Below, piece by piece: positions 18,523-26,105 of a stretch of 64,000 bases of DNA. Each line of letters begins with the position of its first letter. The stretch's first letter is position 1. The notes under the pieces are model-generated. The model searched no databases, was not told the DNA's origin, and was given only the letters and a program-made list of their open reading frames with translations. This DNA is from Streptomyces sp. NBC_01481 (GTDB lineage: Bacteria > Actinomycetota > Actinomycetes > Streptomycetales > Streptomycetaceae), in NCBI RefSeq assembly GCF_026339995.1, contig NZ_JAPEPT010000001.1, positions 2,159,140-2,223,139 of the forward strand, in the 5' to 3' direction. Both the position numbers and the translations under genes were made by a program.

Positions 18523-19030
18523 GGTGGTGGGTGCGCCCGCCGCCCGCCCGTTCCGGCCGACCCGGTGGTGGGTGCGCCCGCCTTCGGCGGGCCGTTGTCC
18601 CGCCCGCCCGTTCGGGCCGACCGGTTGCTCGAGGCCTCTGGTGGGTGGTCGGGCGCCGTCGGCGGCTTCCGCCCGCTGGCCAGCAGGCCCGCCGCCCGTT
18701 CCGGGCGACCGGTCGGTGGCTGTCGCCCGGTGGGTGGTGCGCCCGCCTTCGGCGGGCCGTTGTCCCGCCCGTTCGGGCCGACCGGCTCGGTTGGGGCTTC
18801 CGGTGGGTGGGCGGCCGTCGTCGTCGGCTTCCGCCCGGCGGCTTGCCGCCTCGGTGGCCGCGGTCCGGTGGTGGGTGTGCCCGCCTTCGGCGGGCCGTTG
18901 TCCCACCGCCCGCCCGCCCGTCTCGGAGCGAGACCGGTTGCTGGAGGCCTCTGGCGGGTCGTCGGGCGTCGTCGGCGGCCGCGGCGCGGTTGTCGGCAGG
19001 CCCGCCTCCCGTTCCGGGCGACCGGCCGGT
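18523..19030. repeat. Degenerate direct-repeat tract between bluB-cobT and cysG
   Basis: This non-coding interval of 846 bp holds three full and one partial copy of a unit of about 135-165 bp. The unit core GGTGGGTGCGCCCGCC-TTCGGCGGGCCGTTGTCC starts near 18564, 18729 and 18866, with a shortened copy at 18523. Each core is followed by GTTCGGGCCGACCGG-like and GGCCTCTGG..GTCGTCGGGCG-like blocks. Long open frames cross it on both strands but they simply reflect GC richness. The unit internally forms CCCGCCTTCGGCGGG hairpins. Confidence 0.7.
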
Positions 19031-19080
19031 AGCCGCCTCCGATGGCCGCTACGCCCGCCCCCCGACTCCCGGGCCACGGG

Positions 19081-19222
19081 CCGCGGCGCGAAGCTGCCGC
19101 CGGGGGCCGTGGGGGCGTCAGCCCCCGCGTAGCCCCCCACGGGGTCTGGGGCACCGCCCCAGTTTCGGGAAGGGGCGGGGCAGGGGAGAAACCCCCCACC
19201 CCCTTAAGGTATTCGCCAGGGC
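19081..19222 (+). repeat. Dispersed repeat R3 (promoter-proximal cassette), copy upstream of cysG
   Basis: It shares, in order, GCGAAGC.G, GTGGGGGCGTCAGCCCCCGC, GCCCCAGTTTCGGGA, GGCGGGG and AAACCCCC with the tract before the gene at 24530, and ends in both with a -10-like hexamer (here TAAGGT, 19205-19210) followed by CGCCAGGG. This copy lacks the R1 insert seen in the other, so it acts as an empty-site reference. It may carry the cysG promoter. Confidence 0.6.
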
Positions 19223-19306
19223 CCCACCCCACCCCACCTCACCAGCCGCTTCACCGCCGCAGCGGTCCCGTACACGCACCGCCCCGCACGAGGAGCCACG
19301 ACCGCC

Positions 19307-20578
19307 ATGGCCGAGCACGCAGAGCCCGCTGAGCAAGCCGAACCCGCCGCGCACGCTGAGCAAGCCGAGCACCCCGCCTACCCCGTCGGACTCCGCCTCA
19401 CCGGGCGCCGCGTCGTCGTCCTCGGCGGTGGCCAGGTCGCCCAGCGGCGCCTGCCCGCGCTCATCGCGGCCGGTGCCGACATCGTCCTCGTGTCCCCGGA
19501 GGCGACGCCCTCCGTCGAGGCGATGGCCGCGGCCGGCGAGATCGGCTGGGAGCGGCGCACGTACGCCGAGGGCGACCTCGCGGATACCTGGTACGCCCTT
19601 ATCGCGACCTCCGACGCAGAGGCGAACGCGCGCGCGTCCGCCGAGGCCGAGCGCACCCGCACCTGGTGCGTACGCTCCGACGACGCCGGCGCCGCCACCG
19701 CCTGGACCCCGGCCACCGGCCGGTCCGAGGGCGTGACCGTCGCCGTGCTGACGGGACGCGACCCGCGCCGTTCGGCAGCCGTGCGCGACGCGATTGTCGA
19801 GGGCCTGCGCGACGGCTCCCTCGCGGCGCCTCACCACCGCACCCGTACCCCTGGCGTCGCCCTCGTCGGTGGCGGCCCCGGCGACCCGGATCTGATCACC
19901 GTCCGCGGCCGCCGCCTCCTCGCCGAGGCGGACGTCGTCATCGCGGACCGCCTTGGCCCGCGGGACCTTCTCGACGAACTCCCGCCCCACGTCGAGGTGA
20001 TCGATGCCGCGAAGATCCCGTACGGCCGCTTCATGGCCCAGGAGGCCATCAACAACGCCCTGATCGAGCACGCGAGGGCGGGAAAGGCGGTCGTGCGCCT
20101 CAAGGGCGGCGACCCCTTCGTCTTCGGCCGCGGCATGGAGGAGGCCGAAGCCCTCGCCGCGGAGGGCATCGCGTGCACCGTCGTCCCCGGCATCTCCAGC
20201 TCCATCAGCGTCCCCGGCGCCGTCGGCATCCCGGTGACCCATCGCGGGGTGGCCCATGAGTTCACGGTGGTCAGCGGCCATGTCGCCCCCGACGACGAGC
20301 GTTCGCTCGTCGACTGGGAATCGCTCGCCAAGCTCCGCGGCACGCTCGTCGTCCTGATGGGCGTGGACAAGATCGGCGCGATCGCGCAGACCCTCGTCGC
20401 ACACGGAAAGAGCCCCGACACCCCCGTGGCCCTGGTCCAGGAGGGCACGACCGCGTCCCAGCGCCGCGTCGACGCGACCCTGGCGACCGTCGCCGAGACG
20501 GTCCGGGCCGAGGACGTACGCCCGCCGGCGGTCATCGTCATCGGCGATGTCGTCACCGTCGGCCCGCGCAAGCCATAA
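19307..20578 (+). CDS. cysG: Siroheme synthase / uroporphyrinogen-III C-methyltransferase (CysG/CobA type)
   Basis: A 423-residue bifunctional protein. The N-terminal domain (about 25-170) has a Rossmann NAD-binding motif VVVLGGGQVAQRRLPAL and matches precorrin-2 dehydrogenase/ferrochelatase (CysG N-domain). The C-terminal domain (about 185-423) is SUMT: VALVGGGPGDPDLITVRGRRLL, VVRLKGGDPFVFGRG, PGISSSISVPGAVGIPVTHRG and VVLMGVDKI. Together they make precorrin-2 for B12 and siroheme for sulfite/nitrite reductase. GAGGAG lies 11 nt before the ATG. The first 20 residues are an Ala/Glu/Gln repeat (AEPAEQAEPAAHAEQAEH) not typical of the family. It stands next to the B12 genes but has its own promoter cassette. 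Confidence 0.93.
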   Translation: MAEHAEPAEQAEPAAHAEQAEHPAYPVGLRLTGRRVVVLGGGQVAQRRLPALIAAGADIVLVSPEATPSVEAMAAAGEIGWERRTYAEGDLADTWYALIATSDAEANARASAEAERTRTWCVRSDDAGAATAWTPATGRSEGVTVAVLTGRDPRRSAAVRDAIVEGLRDGSLAAPHHRTRTPGVALVGGGPGDPDLITVRGRRLLAEADVVIADRLGPRDLLDELPPHVEVIDAAKIPYGRFMAQEAINNALIEHARAGKAVVRLKGGDPFVFGRGMEEAEALAAEGIACTVVPGISSSISVPGAVGIPVTHRGVAHEFTVVSGHVAPDDERSLVDWESLAKLRGTLVVLMGVDKIGAIAQTLVAHGKSPDTPVALVQEGTTASQRRVDATLATVAETVRAEDVRPPAVIVIGDVVTVGPRKP

Positions 20579-20659
20579 GCGTTCCGCACCGCGTAACCGC
20601 CAGTAACCGACCTGCGCCCAGCCGTTGGCACCACACCCAGGAGAAGGCAGTATCACCCT

Positions 20660-21478
20660 GTGGCTGATCTCATCACTGTCGAGGACCCCGACGACCCGCG
20701 CCTGCGCGACTACACGGGTCTGACCGACGTCGAGCTGCGGCGCAAGCGCGAACCCGCGGAGGGCCTGTTCATCGCCGAGGGCGAGAAGGTCATCCGGCGC
20801 GCCAAGGACGCCGGTTACGAGATGCGGTCGATGCTGCTTTCCGCCAAGTGGGTCGATGTCATGCGGGACGTCATCGACGAGCTCCCGGCACCCGTGTACG
20901 CGGTGAGCCCCGAGCTCGCCGAACGGGTCACCGGCTACCACGTGCACCGCGGCGCGCTCGCCTCCATGCAGCGCAAGCCCCTGCCCACGGCCGACGAACT
21001 GCTGCTGACCGCCCGCCGGGTGGTGGTCATGGAGTCGGTCAACGACCACACCAACATCGGCGCGATCTTCCGTAGTGCCGCCGCCCTCGGCATGGACGCG
21101 GTGCTCCTCTCGCCGGACTGCGCGGACCCGCTCTACCGCCGCTCCGTGAAGGTGTCGATGGGTGCGGTCTTCTCCGTCCCGTACGCACGTCTCGAATCCT
21201 GGCCCAGGGGCCTGGAGTCCGTACGGGAAGCGGGCTTCAAGCTTCTCGCCCTCACCCCCGACGAGAAGGCCTCCGCCATCGACGAGGCGGCCCCCCACCG
21301 GCTGGAGCGCGTCGCGCTGATGCTCGGCGCGGAGGGCGACGGGCTCTCGACACAGGCGTTGGTCGCCGCCGACGAGTGGGTGCGGATCCCGATGGCGCAC
21401 GGAGTGGACTCGCTCAACGTGGGCGCGGCCGCCGCGGTCGCCTTCTACGCGGTCGCGACGGGCCGCCCGGGCGCCTGA
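20660..21478 (+). CDS. SpoU/TrmH-family RNA 2'-O-methyltransferase
   Basis: A 272-residue SPOUT-class enzyme that methylates ribose in rRNA or tRNA using SAM. The three family motifs are visible: motif 1 NDHTNIGAIFRSAAALG (about 131-147), motif 2 LMLGAEGDGLS (about 220-230), and motif 3 RIPMAHGVDSLNVGAAAAVAFY (about 243-264) that forms the SAM-binding knot. The N-terminal part (LRRKREPAEGLFIAEGEKVI) is the RNA-binding substrate domain. The GTG start follows AGGAGAAGG at a good distance. The exact target site is unknown. It is convergent with the kinase gene, 21 bp away. Confidence 0.9.
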   Translation: MADLITVEDPDDPRLRDYTGLTDVELRRKREPAEGLFIAEGEKVIRRAKDAGYEMRSMLLSAKWVDVMRDVIDELPAPVYAVSPELAERVTGYHVHRGALASMQRKPLPTADELLLTARRVVVMESVNDHTNIGAIFRSAAALGMDAVLLSPDCADPLYRRSVKVSMGAVFSVPYARLESWPRGLESVREAGFKLLALTPDEKASAIDEAAPHRLERVALMLGAEGDGLSTQALVAADEWVRIPMAHGVDSLNVGAAAAVAFYAVATGRPGA

Positions 21479-21499
21479 GCCGCAGCCCCACGCAACCTG

Positions 21500-22693
21500 C
21501 TAGAGCTGCTGGGCTGCCGCGATTCCGAGCGCCACGATCAGCGTCACCACGACGAAGACGATGATGCGCTGGCGCAGCAGCCGCGGATTGGCGGGCCGCC
21601 GCCCGGGCGATGTGGGGCGCACGCCGGGCTTGGTGCCCTGGCGCCCGTTCGTGCGGGAGGTGTTGCGCGGCGCCTGAGGGCGCGTGCCGCCGGTGCGCGG
21701 CGGCTGCGCCGGGCGCGGCATGGACGTGCCCGCCGTCCGCCGCTCGAGGCGCTCGGTCCGCTCCACCCTCTCGGAGCGCTCCACGCGCTGCGTACGCTGC
21801 GGATAGCGCGAGGTCGGACGGTCCTGCTCGATCCGCTCGCGCTGGGCGGGAGGACGGGCCTCCGACAGCCCCTGGGCTTCCCTGGCCGCGATCTCCTTGA
21901 GCCGCATCGACAGCTGCAGCGTGCTGGGCCGCTCCTCGGGGTCCTTCGCCAGACAGGCCCGTACGAGCGGAGCAAGCGCGTCCGGAACCCCGTACAGCTG
22001 CGGCTCCTCATGCACCACCCGGTACAGCATGACTTCCGAACTGCCGTGTCCGAAGGGCGAGTCGGCGGTCGCCGCGTACGCGAGCGTGGCGCCCAGCGCG
22101 AAGACGTCCGTCGCCGGGGTGACGGCGGCGCCGCGCACCTGCTCGGGTGCGAGGAAACCGGGTGAGCCGACCGCCGTGCCGACGTGTGTAAGTGTGCTCG
22201 CGCCGGTCGCCCAGGCGATGCCGAAGTCGATGATCCGCGGGCCCTTCGGCGACAGCAGAATGTTCGACGGCTTCAGATCCCGGTGGACGACCCCGGCCTC
22301 GTGCACCGCGACCAGGCCCTCCGACAGGGCGGCCCCGATCGCGGCCACCTCGGCGGCCCGGAGCGTGCCGTCCTCGGCCACCTTGTCGTGCAGGGAGGGA
22401 CCGGGGACGTACTGGGTGGCGAACCACGGGCGCTCCGCCTCCAGATCGGCGGCCACCAGCCGTGCCGTACAGCCGCCGCGGATCCGCCGCGCGGCCGAGA
22501 CCTCGCGCGCGAAGCGCGATCTGAACTCCTGGTCCTCCGCGAGGTCCGGCCGGATCACCTTCAGAGCCACGCGCTGCCCGCGCCGGTCGGACCCGAGGTA
22601 CACGACCCCCATGCCACCCGCGCCGAGCCGCCGGTGAAGCCTGAACGAGCCGACGACACGCGGGTCCTCGCGCCGGAGCCGCATCATCGCCAT
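21500..22693 (-). CDS. Hanks-type serine/threonine protein kinase, membrane-anchored
   Basis: A 397-residue kinase complete in its catalytic motifs: glycine loop LGAGGMGVVY (23-32), Lys45 in VALKVI, catalytic loop HRDLKPSN (137-144), DFG (156-158), and GSPGFLAPEQ as the activation/P+1 loop. The kinase domain ends near residue 270. A basic Arg/Glu/Pro-rich linker (about 280-365) follows, then one TM helix (about 374-394, RIIVFVVVTLIVALGIAAA) right at the C-terminus, so there is no extracellular sensor domain, unlike PknB. AGGGGA lies 5 nt before the ATG. Its role is unknown. A short GTGGGG/CCCCAC hairpin sits in its leader. Confidence 0.93.
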   Translation of the reverse strand: MAMMRLRREDPRVVGSFRLHRRLGAGGMGVVYLGSDRRGQRVALKVIRPDLAEDQEFRSRFAREVSAARRIRGGCTARLVAADLEAERPWFATQYVPGPSLHDKVAEDGTLRAAEVAAIGAALSEGLVAVHEAGVVHRDLKPSNILLSPKGPRIIDFGIAWATGASTLTHVGTAVGSPGFLAPEQVRGAAVTPATDVFALGATLAYAATADSPFGHGSSEVMLYRVVHEEPQLYGVPDALAPLVRACLAKDPEERPSTLQLSMRLKEIAAREAQGLSEARPPAQRERIEQDRPTSRYPQRTQRVERSERVERTERLERRTAGTSMPRPAQPPRTGGTRPQAPRNTSRTNGRQGTKPGVRPTSPGRRPANPRLLRQRIIVFVVVTLIVALGIAAAQQL

Positions 22694-22924
22694 GTCCGTC
22701 CCCTACCTACGGTGGGGAGACCCCACCCCCGCTGCCACGGTCGTCCGTTTGACGTGGCACAGCTTACGTACCCCTGCCCCGGTGTGCTCATAGGCCGCGC
22801 CCTCGCGGCCCGATCGATTGTCAGTGCCGGGTGGGAAACTTGAAGAGTGGTCAGGGGGCCGCGGATCGGGCCCCCGTGACCCGTGCGAGATCTCAAAGGT
22901 CCGTCGCAGAAGGGGGATTGGATC

Positions 22925-23182
22925 GTGAAGGGTGACCGCGTGGAGATAGTCGTGGACGCGGGAGACACGACTCGTACGTACGAAGTGGTGGCAAGCAGGG
23001 CGGGTCGCAGGGTCGAGACGGCGGTGCGCAGGGGGGTGGTGGAAGTGAGCGAAGTCACCCGCACGGGAACGGTGGTGCGGACAGCGCGCTTCATGGCCAC
23101 GAGGGTGCTGGCACTGGTCGAGCAGCCGGTGCCACGGGAGGACTCCTCGGAGCGTCCCCTCGGGGAAGACCCCAAGTCCTAG
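22925..23182 (+). CDS. Small conserved basic protein of unknown function
   Basis: An 85-residue protein, beta-rich in pattern (GDRVEIVVDAGDTTRTYEVVASRAGRRVETAVRRGVVEVSEVTRTGTVVRTARFMATRVLALVE), with a Pro/Glu tail. The GTG start follows AGAAGGGGGA; an earlier in-frame GTG at 22883 would add 14 residues. No catalytic motif is recognised. Third codon positions are strongly G/C, so it is a real gene. It is divergent from the kinase, with a 231-bp spacer containing a GGGGGCC/GGCCCCC hairpin (22854-22875). Confidence 0.7.
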   Translation: MKGDRVEIVVDAGDTTRTYEVVASRAGRRVETAVRRGVVEVSEVTRTGTVVRTARFMATRVLALVEQPVPREDSSERPLGEDPKS

Positions 23183-23300
23183 GAGCTCGTCTCCACCCAG
23201 GGGAGTACGTCACCGGGGCGATGCTCATCCTCCGGGAGGCCCGGCAATCGGTACGAGGGCATGACGCCCGGGACCCCCCGGATCCCTAATGTTGAAGTCA

Positions 23301-23346
23301 AGCGGCGGGTGCAGCACTCGTCCCCCGAGGTCAGACACCCGCCGCT
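23301..23346. promoter_or_regulatory. Inverted repeat upstream of the 68-residue membrane protein gene
   Basis: Perfect 11-bp arms AGCGGCGGGTG / CACCCGCCGCT with a 24-nt spacer, 25 bp before the gene start. A -10-like TAATGT at 23287-23292 lies just upstream, so the arms would be in the 5' leader. It could act as an operator or as an RNA hairpin; no regulator is identified. Confidence 0.4.
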
Positions 23347-23370
23347 GCCAAATACGACAGGAGAGGGACC

Positions 23371-23577
23371 ATGGCCGACACGGCATCGCGGACGATGATC
23401 CGCACGCAGGGACGCAGGGCATTCGCCGCGTTCGGCGGCCGCCCGTCGGGCCGACGCCATCCGCTGGTGGCGACGGCGATGGTGCTCCCTCTCGCAGCCC
23501 TGCTCGTGGTCGCCTTCGGCGGCTGGGAAGCAGTGGTCACACAAGCGTCGTCCGTGGGCGTGATGCTGGGGCGCTGA
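23371..23577 (+). CDS. Small single-TM membrane protein
   Basis: A 68-residue protein with a basic N-terminal part (SRTMIRTQGRRAFAAFGGRPSGRRH) and one hydrophobic segment (about residues 33-54, VATAMVLPLAALLVVAFGGW). GGAGAGGG lies upstream of the ATG. No family is recognised; a conserved Streptomyces hypothetical is likely. A hairpin terminator follows about 90 bp downstream. Confidence 0.6.
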   Translation: MADTASRTMIRTQGRRAFAAFGGRPSGRRHPLVATAMVLPLAALLVVAFGGWEAVVTQASSVGVMLGR

Positions 23578-23667
23578 GCGGCGCCCCGGGCCCGGAAGAG
23601 CGGTCCGGGTCGGGGACATCCGGCCAACAACCCCGTGGGGACGGGGGTGCGGCGGACGGCAGCGTTT

Positions 23668-23695
23668 GGCCGGTCAGCTGGGGAGCTGACCGGCC
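23668..23695. terminator. 12-bp perfect hairpin terminator
   Basis: Arms GGCCGGTCAGCT / AGCTGACCGGCC with a GGGG loop, downstream of the small membrane protein gene and at the start of a 950-bp gene-free stretch. Confidence 0.75.
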
Positions 23696-23959
23696 ATCGC
23701 GCTGTTTCCCCTCGTGCGTGCGCCCCTCGCACCGCTCGGCCCTGGCGGGCCTCACGGGCTTCGGGCCGCTGCGCCGGACTCCGTCCGCCGGGACGGGGCG
23801 CAGCAGCGTCGTGAAGCCGGGGGTTGGCTCACCCCGCGCGGACTACGAGGCACACCGCTGAGCCGCACGCCTGGTCGGCTCGGCGTGCGCGCCCACCGCG
23901 CCACGCAGCTGGTCGACCTCGGCTGTGCCACCACCACGCTGCGAAGTGGACCCCACGGG

Positions 23960-24345
23960 GGTACGGGCGGCCCAGCGCCGCGAAGCCCTGGCTCCGCGAG
24001 GGCACGGCCGTGTGCCGCGAATGAGGCGCTCCACGGCGGTGCGGGCCTCGCGCGGCGAAGCCCGGGGTCCTCGAGTTTACGAGCCCTGCGCCGCGGCGGC
24101 CGGCGGGGGTTGTGGGGCCCGCGCCGACAAGCCCGGGCTCCCCACGGGTTGCGGGCCTCGCCCCCGAACCCGCCAAGCCCGGGCTCCATGGCGATGCGAG
24201 CCTCGCGCCCCGAACCCGGCGCCTGGGTTATGGGTCGCCCCCAAAACCCGACGCGCGCGGCAACGGCAACGGGCGGCCTCGCCTCGTGAAGGCCCACGCT
24301 GCACACGGGGGTACCCGGGTCGCGCCGCGAAGCCGGGGCGCGGGT
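23960..24345. repeat. Degenerate short repeats in a gene-free region (23578-24529)
   Basis: After the terminator at 23668 no credible gene is present until 24530. The tract repeats a variable unit resembling GGGCCTCGCGCCGCGAAGCCC-GGGCTCC at about 23970, 24045, 24112, 24147, 24198 and 24327, with different spacers. Open frames on both strands lack start signals and family similarity. The tract leads directly into repeat R3, just as the repeat tract before cysG does. Confidence 0.55.
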
Positions 24346-24346
24346 T

Positions 24347-24505
24347 GTGGGGGCGTCAGCCCCCGCACTTCCCTTCCCCTCTGGGGGCTGGGGGCTCGCC
24401 CCAGTTTCGGGATGGGGGTACCTCCCGCGGCCGCCAGGCCGTAGGGGGAGGGCGGGGTGGGGGAAAACCCCCGCCCGCACCCGCGCCGCGTAGGCTCCCG
24501 CCAGG
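24347..24505 (+). repeat. Dispersed repeat R3, copy upstream of the kinase-fold gene, interrupted by R1
   Basis: It matches the R3 copy at 19081-19222 through GTGGGGGCGTCAGCCCCCGC, CCCCAGTTTCGGGA and GGCGGGG...AAACCCCC, to a -10-like TAGGCT (24491-24496) and CGCCAGGG. Relative to that copy it is interrupted after CAGTTTCGGGA by a 38-bp R1 element. Confidence 0.6.
24413..24450 (+). repeat. Small dispersed repeat R1, copy nested in R3
   Basis: TGGGGGTACCTCCC ... TAGGGGGAG, closely matching the copy at 634-670. The related R3 tract before cysG continues without it, giving a natural filled/empty comparison. Confidence 0.6.
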
Positions 24506-24529
24506 GAAACCGCACCCCGGGGGGAGACC

Positions 24530-25495
24530 GTGACCGCAGACGTCGTCCGCACGCTCGCCTACGTCGCCCGCGACGCCGCCCACCTCTTCACGCCGCGCCA
24601 GGCCTGCCCCGCCTGCGGGCACGACGAGGCCGTGCTCGCCGAGCGGGACGACGGCGCCGTCGTCCGGCACGGCGAAGCCGTCGCCAAGGCCCACGCCCCC
24701 GGCACCGACCCCGGCGCGCACCACGCCCGCCTCGCCGTCGCCGCCCACCCCCGCCTCACCGGCATCCTCCTGGCCCCCGTCCCGCTCCCCGCCGGAGACG
24801 TCAACGGCCGGCCCGTCACCGCCTGGCCCTACGGCCTGCCCGTGGACCCCGCGGATCCCGACACCGCCCCCTGGGAGGAAGCCGCCGCCCTGCTGGCCCG
24901 GCTCCACCGGATCGAGCCCGCCGGGCTCCCCGGCCCCATCCCTCCCATGCGCGGCCCCGCCAAGGCCGCCGTGGCCATGGCCCGGATGCGTGCGGCGGCG
25001 GCCGGGCACCCCGCGGCCGCCACCGTGGAGCGGGCATGGGCGCGCCTGCCCGCCTGGGCCCGCGACGAAGCGCCCCCGCCCCGCGCCGGCACGCTCTGCC
25101 ACGGCGACCTCCACCTCGGCCAGCTCGTCCGCCATCCCGCCCCCGCCGGCCCCTGGCTGCTCATCGACGTGGACGATCTCGGCCTCGGCGACCCTGCCTG
25201 GGACCTGGCCCGGCCCGCCGCCTGGTACGCGGCCGGGCTGCTGGCCCCGGAGATCTGGGGGCGTTTCCTCGGGGCGTACACGGCCGCACAGGGGCCCGCG
25301 GTCAGCGGTGACGGCGACCCCTGGCCCCAACTCGACGCTCCCGCCCGCGCGCTGACCGTCCAGACCGCCGCCCTCGCCCTCGCGAAATCCGCCGCAGAAC
25401 ACCGCGAACCGGACGAGGTCGAGCAGGCCGTGATCGCCGCGTGTGCCCGAATTGCCGCCCTCCCGCCCGAGTTGGAGTTCGAGCCTCCGTCGTAG
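24530..25495 (+). CDS. Aminoglycoside-phosphotransferase-fold kinase (substrate unknown)
   Basis: A 321-residue protein of the APH/choline kinase fold. The N-lobe has the ATP-binding lysine in VVRHGEAVAKAHAPG; the C-lobe has the catalytic loop LCHGDLHLGQLV (about 188-199) and the metal-binding LIDVDDLGLGDPAWDLA (about 208-224). The catalytic loop has Gln in place of the usual Asn (HGDLHxxN), as in maltokinase-like members, so sugar rather than aminoglycoside phosphorylation is plausible. A CPxCG element (CPACGHDEA) near residue 26 is notable. The GTG start follows GGGGGGAG by 4 nt. The promoter is probably the TAGGCT at the end of repeat R3. It is followed by a small zinc-ribbon gene. Confidence 0.8.
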   Translation: MTADVVRTLAYVARDAAHLFTPRQACPACGHDEAVLAERDDGAVVRHGEAVAKAHAPGTDPGAHHARLAVAAHPRLTGILLAPVPLPAGDVNGRPVTAWPYGLPVDPADPDTAPWEEAAALLARLHRIEPAGLPGPIPPMRGPAKAAVAMARMRAAAAGHPAAATVERAWARLPAWARDEAPPPRAGTLCHGDLHLGQLVRHPAPAGPWLLIDVDDLGLGDPAWDLARPAAWYAAGLLAPEIWGRFLGAYTAAQGPAVSGDGDPWPQLDAPARALTVQTAALALAKSAAEHREPDEVEQAVIAACARIAALPPELEFEPPS

Positions 25496-25563
25496 GCTGA
25501 ACCACCTGTCACCGGGCATGCATCCCGGCGACGTCGACCGAACGGCGAGGAGCTGAGCAGATC

Positions 25564-25842
25564 ATGCAGTGTCCCAAGTGCCATGCAGCGATGCACACGT
25601 ACAACCGCAACGGCGTTCAGATCGAGCAGTGCAGCGGCTGCCGGGGGATATTCCTCGACTACGGCGAGCTGGAGTCCCTGACCCGCCTGGAGTCGCAGTG
25701 GACGCAGGCCCCGCCCGCGCCGCCGGCCCCGCAGGCCTACCCCGCACCCGCCGCGCCCGCCTGGGGCGCCCCGCACCATGGCGGACACCACGGCGGCCAC
25801 CACCGCCAGAAGAGCTTCGGCCGGATGCTCTTCTCCTCCTGA
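25564..25842 (+). CDS. Small zinc-ribbon (TFIIB-type zf) protein
   Basis: A 92-residue protein with an N-terminal zinc ribbon: CPKC (3-6) and CSGC (25-28) in the pattern MQCPKCHAAMHTYNRNGVQIEQCSGCRGIFLD, which matches the zf-TFIIB family. It is followed by a Pro/Ala stretch and a His-rich tail (HHGGHHGGHH) ending in a basic KSFGRMLFSS. GAGGAG lies 12 nt upstream. Its role is unknown; the His-rich tail could bind metal. A strong terminator follows. Confidence 0.82.
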   Translation: MQCPKCHAAMHTYNRNGVQIEQCSGCRGIFLDYGELESLTRLESQWTQAPPAPPAPQAYPAPAAPAWGAPHHGGHHGGHHRQKSFGRMLFSS

Positions 25843-25858
25843 GCCGCCCCACGGACGA

Positions 25859-25894
25859 CAGAACCCCCGGCCGTCTCGACGGCCGGGGGTTCTG
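25859..25894. terminator. Bidirectional terminator between zinc-ribbon gene and tRNA cluster
   Basis: A 16-bp perfect stem (5' arm CAGAACCCCCGGCCGT, 3' arm ACGGCCGGGGGTTCTG) with a CTCG tetraloop. It separates the plus-strand zinc-ribbon gene from the minus-strand tRNA operon and can serve both. Confidence 0.85.
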
Positions 25895-25899
25895 GCTGG

Positions 25900-25971
25900 T
25901 GCGCGATACTGGGATTGAACCAGTGACCTCTTCCGTGTCAGGGAAGCGCTCTCCCGCTGAGCTAATCGCGC
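25900..25971 (-). tRNA. tRNA-Val(GAC), copy 1
   Basis: A cloverleaf with acceptor GCGCGAT/ATCGCGC, anticodon loop CTGACAC (anticodon GAC) and TpsiC loop TTCAATC; 72 nt without encoded CCA. It is the last gene of a five-tRNA cluster transcribed leftwards. Confidence 0.95.
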
Positions 25972-26013
25972 GGGACGATCTTGAGTTGTGCTGCGGTCCT
26001 GCGTGGTGCTGCG

Positions 26014-26085
26014 TGCGCGATACTGGGATTGAACCAGTGACCTCTTCCGTGTCAGGGAAGCGCTCTCCCGCTGAGCTAATCGCGC
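26014..26085 (-). tRNA. tRNA-Val(GAC), copy 2
   Basis: Identical in sequence to copy 1, including acceptor GCGCGAT/ATCGCGC and anticodon GAC. The spacer to copy 1 is 42 bp. Confidence 0.95.
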
Positions 26086-26105
26086 GCGAATCCTTGCGGA
26101 TCCAG

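Noticed and set aside
18523..19030. CRISPR array
   Set aside because: Units are about 135-165 bp, degenerate, with no short constant repeats or unique spacers, and there are no cas genes.
18461..19306. Protein genes between bluB-cobT and cysG
   Set aside because: Frames of 150-260 codons on both strands only translate the direct repeats, with compositions dominated by Arg, Pro and Gly.
23578..24529. Protein genes in the gene-free stretch
   Set aside because: Frames on both strands lack ribosome-binding sites and family similarity, and their sequence simply follows the short repeats.
24530..25495. Aminoglycoside resistance gene
   Set aside because: The catalytic loop is maltokinase-like, there is no resistance context, and the fold alone does not imply resistance.
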